From: Candidatus Nealsonbacteria bacterium RBG_13_36_15
GTDB lineage: Bacteria > Patescibacteriota > Minisyncoccia > Minisyncoccales > RBG-13-36-15
Length of the DNA: 23,592 bases
Direction of reading: 5' to 3'
Assembly (NCBI GenBank): GCA_001819145.1
Contig: MHLV01000017.1
Coordinates: 1-23,592 of the forward strand
Each line of letters opens with the position of its first letter. The first letter of the stretch is position 1. The notes under the pieces are model-generated. The model searched no databases. It worked only from the letters and a program-made list of their open reading frames with translations, and had not been told where the DNA came from. The translations under genes and the position numbers were made by a program. Shown in pieces: positions 21,138-23,592 of this stretch.

Positions 21138-21170
21138 GGGTTTGACCCCTCTTTTTTATTGGTTTAAAAT
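21138..21170 (+). promoter_or_regulatory. Putative nrdD promoter overlapping a weak terminator
   Basis: TTGACC (21142-21147), a 17-nt spacer and TAAAAT (21165-21170) give 5 of 6 in both boxes, with a leader of about 39 nt to nrdD. The -35 overlaps a short GGGT-TTG-ACCC hairpin (21138-21148) followed by T6 (21152-21157), a possible weak terminator for ftsZ. Confidence 0.55.
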
Positions 21171-21215
21171 AAAATAATCTTTAATTTCTAAAGTATTTTT
21201 TTATTTTTTCTTTCC

Positions 21216-23375
21216 ATGTTCAGGAATAAAATTACAAAAATCCAAAAAAGAGACGACACGGTTGTAAAATTTGAGCAGGTAAAGATTACTAATGTTATTT
21301 TTAAAGCGCTAACCGCTACTGGTCAGGGTGATGGAAAGAAATCAAGAAGATTTTCTAATAAAGTAGTTCAAATTTTAAATCGCCGCTTCAAACCAGAAGA
21401 AACTCCTCACGTTGAACAAGTCCAAGACATCGTTGAGGAGGTTTTAATTTTGGAAAACTTAATTGAAACAGCCAAAGCCTATATTTTATATCGGGAAAAA
21501 AGAAGACAAATCAGGGAGGCAGTTGGAATGGTGGATGAGTCAGTAGAAATGTTGGACAAATATATTGAGGAAATTGACTGGCAGGTTCAGGAAAATGCCA
21601 ACATGGCTTATTCTTTACAGGGTTTAAATCATTATGGAGTTTCAGGCATTACTAAAAGATACTGGCTGAACAAAATTTATCCAAAAGAAATAAGAGAAAC
21701 AGTAATATCCGGAGATTTTCATTTACACAATTTAGATACTTTAGGGCCTTATTGTATGGGTTGGGATCTTTATGATTTGTTGATGAAGGGATTTGGCGGC
21801 GTTACCGGCAAAACAGAATCTAAACCGCCAAAACATTTTCAAACAGCTTTGGGTCAGTTGGTAAATTTCTTTTATACTTTGCAGGGCGAATGCGCTGGAG
21901 CCGTAGCCGTAGCCAGTTTTGATACTTTATTAGCTCCCTTCGTAAGGTATGACGGCTTAACCTACAGAGAAGTTAAACAGTCAATCCAGGAATTTATGTT
22001 TAATTGTTCAATTCCCACCAGGGTAGGATTTCAATGTCCATTTACAAATTTAACTTTAGACATTAAGCCCTCTCCTACTTTAGCTAAACAGCCAGTAATT
22101 ATCGGAGGTAAGCCCCAAAAAGAAACTTACGGAGAGTTCCGGGAAGAAATGAATACTTTTAATCGGGCTTTTTATGAAGTAATGATGGAAGGAGATGCTA
22201 TGGGTCGTCCCTTCCATTTTCCTATCCCTACCATTAACATTACTGAAGATTTTGATTGGGAAGATAATAATTTAAATCACATGTGGGAAGCTACGGCTAA
22301 GTACGGAATTAATTATTTCGCTAATTTTATTCACTCAGATATGAAACCAGAAGATGTTAGAAGTATGTGCTGTAGGTTAAGATTATCCAATAAAGAGCTT
22401 TACCAGAGAGGAGGAGGGTTGTTTGGTTCTTATCCTTTAACCGGTTCAATAGGCGTGGTAACGATAAATTTGCCCAGAATAGGCTATCTTTCCAAAACCA
22501 AAAGAGAATTTTTCGAAAAATTAGCTAAAATAATGGATCTGGCCAAAGAAAGTTTGGAAATCAAGAGAAAGACACTAGAAGACTTTATGGAGAAAGGGCT
22601 ATATCCTTATTCAAAGCACTATTTGGAAGGAGTAAAAAAAATGAGAGGTCAATATTTCGGCAACCACTTTTCAACTATTGGCTTGGTTGGAATGAACGAG
22701 GCTTTGATGAATTTTATTGGAGAAAATATTGGTTCTCGTAGGGGATTAAGATTTGCCACAGAGATCTTAGAATTTATGAGAGATAGATTAGTAAAATATC
22801 AAAAAGATAACGGAAGTTTGTATAATCTTGAGGCTACTCCCGCCGAATCAACTGCTTATAGATTAGCCCTAAGAGACAAAGAAAAATACCCGGACATAGT
22901 TGCTTCCGGAACCAATGAAGCACCTTACTATACCAACAGCTCACAGTTGCCGGTCAATTATACAGACGATGCTTTTTCTGCCTTGAAACTCCAGGATAAT
23001 CTCCAAACAAAATATACTGGCGGTACGGTTTTACACCTCTTTCTGGGCGAGCGAATTTCTGATATTGAAACCGTTAAAAGCTTAATAAAAAAAGTTTTTA
23101 ATAAATTTCATTTACCCTATATTACAATCACCCCAACTTTTTCAATTTGCCCTGTTCATGGTTATTTAGCTGGCGAGCATTTTTATTGTTCTCAATGCAC
23201 CATAAAGCAACCCTGCGAGGTTTATTCAAGAGTTGTTGGCTATTTAAGGCCAGTTAAACAATGGAACAAAGGAAAACAAGAAGAGTTTAATCAGAGAAAG
23301 GAATTTAAAATTAAACAAGTTGCTACTAACTATGGCCAGTTAGTCAATAAGCGGTTGTTCCACTTCACTCGCTAA
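21216..23375 (+). CDS. nrdD: Anaerobic (class III) ribonucleoside-triphosphate reductase
   Basis: A glycyl-radical enzyme that makes dNTPs without oxygen. Length is 719 residues. An N-terminal ATP-cone (about 5-95, KITKIQKRDDTVVKFEQVKI) gives allosteric control. The barrel has SGDFHLHNLD, GYQ-like and NCSIPTR segments, FPIPTINIT, GSIGVVTINLPR and ATPAESTAYR. The C-terminal zinc site is CPVHGYL...FYCSQC...QPCEVY, and the radical glycine is in RVVGYLRP (G675). The domain ends EEFNQRKEF, with about 20 further residues. There is no SD before the ATG. nrdG follows at once. The pair implies deoxyribonucleotide synthesis under anoxia; no other RNR class is seen here. Confidence 0.96.
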   Translation: MFRNKITKIQKRDDTVVKFEQVKITNVIFKALTATGQGDGKKSRRFSNKVVQILNRRFKPEETPHVEQVQDIVEEVLILENLIETAKAYILYREKRRQIREAVGMVDESVEMLDKYIEEIDWQVQENANMAYSLQGLNHYGVSGITKRYWLNKIYPKEIRETVISGDFHLHNLDTLGPYCMGWDLYDLLMKGFGGVTGKTESKPPKHFQTALGQLVNFFYTLQGECAGAVAVASFDTLLAPFVRYDGLTYREVKQSIQEFMFNCSIPTRVGFQCPFTNLTLDIKPSPTLAKQPVIIGGKPQKETYGEFREEMNTFNRAFYEVMMEGDAMGRPFHFPIPTINITEDFDWEDNNLNHMWEATAKYGINYFANFIHSDMKPEDVRSMCCRLRLSNKELYQRGGGLFGSYPLTGSIGVVTINLPRIGYLSKTKREFFEKLAKIMDLAKESLEIKRKTLEDFMEKGLYPYSKHYLEGVKKMRGQYFGNHFSTIGLVGMNEALMNFIGENIGSRRGLRFATEILEFMRDRLVKYQKDNGSLYNLEATPAESTAYRLALRDKEKYPDIVASGTNEAPYYTNSSQLPVNYTDDAFSALKLQDNLQTKYTGGTVLHLFLGERISDIETVKSLIKKVFNKFHLPYITITPTFSICPVHGYLAGEHFYCSQCTIKQPCEVYSRVVGYLRPVKQWNKGKQEEFNQRKEFKIKQVATNYGQLVNKRLFHFTR

Positions 23376-23392
23376 CCATCAATAGCTAATAG

Positions 23393-23406
23393 CCAATTGC
23401 CAATTG
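23393..23406 (+). repeat. Two tandem copies of CCAATTG
   Basis: CCAATTG is present twice in a row (23393-23399, 23400-23406) between nrdD and nrdG. The likely nrdG TTG start is the end of the second copy. Two units only, so it may be chance. Confidence 0.5.
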
Positions 23407-23592
23407 CTTAAGATAGGCGGTTTACAAAAACTTACACTAATAGATTATCCCGGCAAATTAGCAGCCACAGTTTTTTTGATTGGCTGTAACTTTCTTTGCC
23501 GTTTTTGTTATGCGGCAGAATTAGTGTTGCCAAAAAGAATTAAAAAACAGCCAGTAATTCCAGAAAAAGATTTTTTTAAATTTTTAAAAGAG
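23404..23592 (+). CDS. nrdG: Anaerobic RNR activating protein, 3'-partial
   Basis: A radical-SAM activase that installs the glycyl radical on NrdD. The frame reads IGGLQKLTLIDYPGKLAATVF, then the iron-sulfur motif CNFLCRFC (CxxxCxxC; C28, C32, C35), and runs off the window end after 63 codons. The frame is open from 23386 and holds no ATG or GTG before the conserved IGGLQK, so TTG at 23404 (MLKIGGLQ) is the best start; there is no SD. The IGGLQKLTLIDYPG type is the NrdG/PflA-like activase usual next to CPR-type nrdD. Confidence 0.93.
   Translation, partial: MLKIGGLQKLTLIDYPGKLAATVFLIGCNFLCRFCYAAELVLPKRIKKQPVIPEKDFFKFLKE

Noticed and set aside
1..23592. CRISPR array, transposase, integrase or prophage
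   Set aside because: No regularly spaced repeats and no recognisable mobile-element proteins were seen on either strand.

Overview
The window looks like chromosomal DNA of an ultra-small Patescibacteria/CPR bacterium, most likely Parcubacteria-like. This is inferred from three things: AT-rich housekeeping genes, compact or trimmed versions of universal proteins (Mfd without its N-terminal module, FtsZ without a C-terminal tail, RelA/SpoT without ACT, a very short signal peptidase), and gene neighbours typical of that group. No rRNA or marker phylogeny is available, so the placement is inference. The genetic code appears standard: TGA ends folD, the response regulator and others.

Layout. (1) 1-3639, plus strand: purH in two overlapping frames, glyA and folD. 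SHMT and FolD make the 10-formyl-THF that the AICAR transformylase half of PurH consumes. (2) 3640-4533: a GC-richer orphan gene with a structured leader, a strong Shine-Dalgarno (SD) and a bidirectional terminator. (3) 4555-9619, minus strand: dprA > topA > relA/spoT, then tRNA-Leu(CAA) and a DUF5654-like membrane protein. (4) 9620-10035: divergent promoters around an inverted repeat, then a 72-residue acidic orphan with its own terminator. (5) 10034-12019, minus: a shortened mfd. (6) 12013-12650: a consensus sigma-70 promoter, a roughly 200-nt structured leader, a basic orphan protein and a terminator. (7) 12652-13218, minus: pth. (8) 13365-21102, plus: lepB, hisS, HIT, rpsU, a CheY-like regulator, tyrS, yqeY, ybeY, ftsA, a small membrane protein and ftsZ. 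(9) 21103-23592: nrdD and the start of nrdG, an anaerobic ribonucleotide reductase pair.

The most interesting signal is regulatory. Most housekeeping genes here have no visible SD, and lepB looks leaderless. Three orphan genes (3813, 9775, 12258) instead stand alone, each with a recognisable promoter, an inverted repeat or structured leader upstream, a strong SD and, immediately downstream or nearby, an intrinsic terminator. The 12258 unit is the most elaborate. Its leader folds on paper into a three-way junction whose hairpin loop carries CCTCCTT, the exact complement of the gene's own SD and equal to the canonical anti-SD. The same loop can also pair with another part of the leader. No CRISPR array, transposase, integrase or phage gene was seen.
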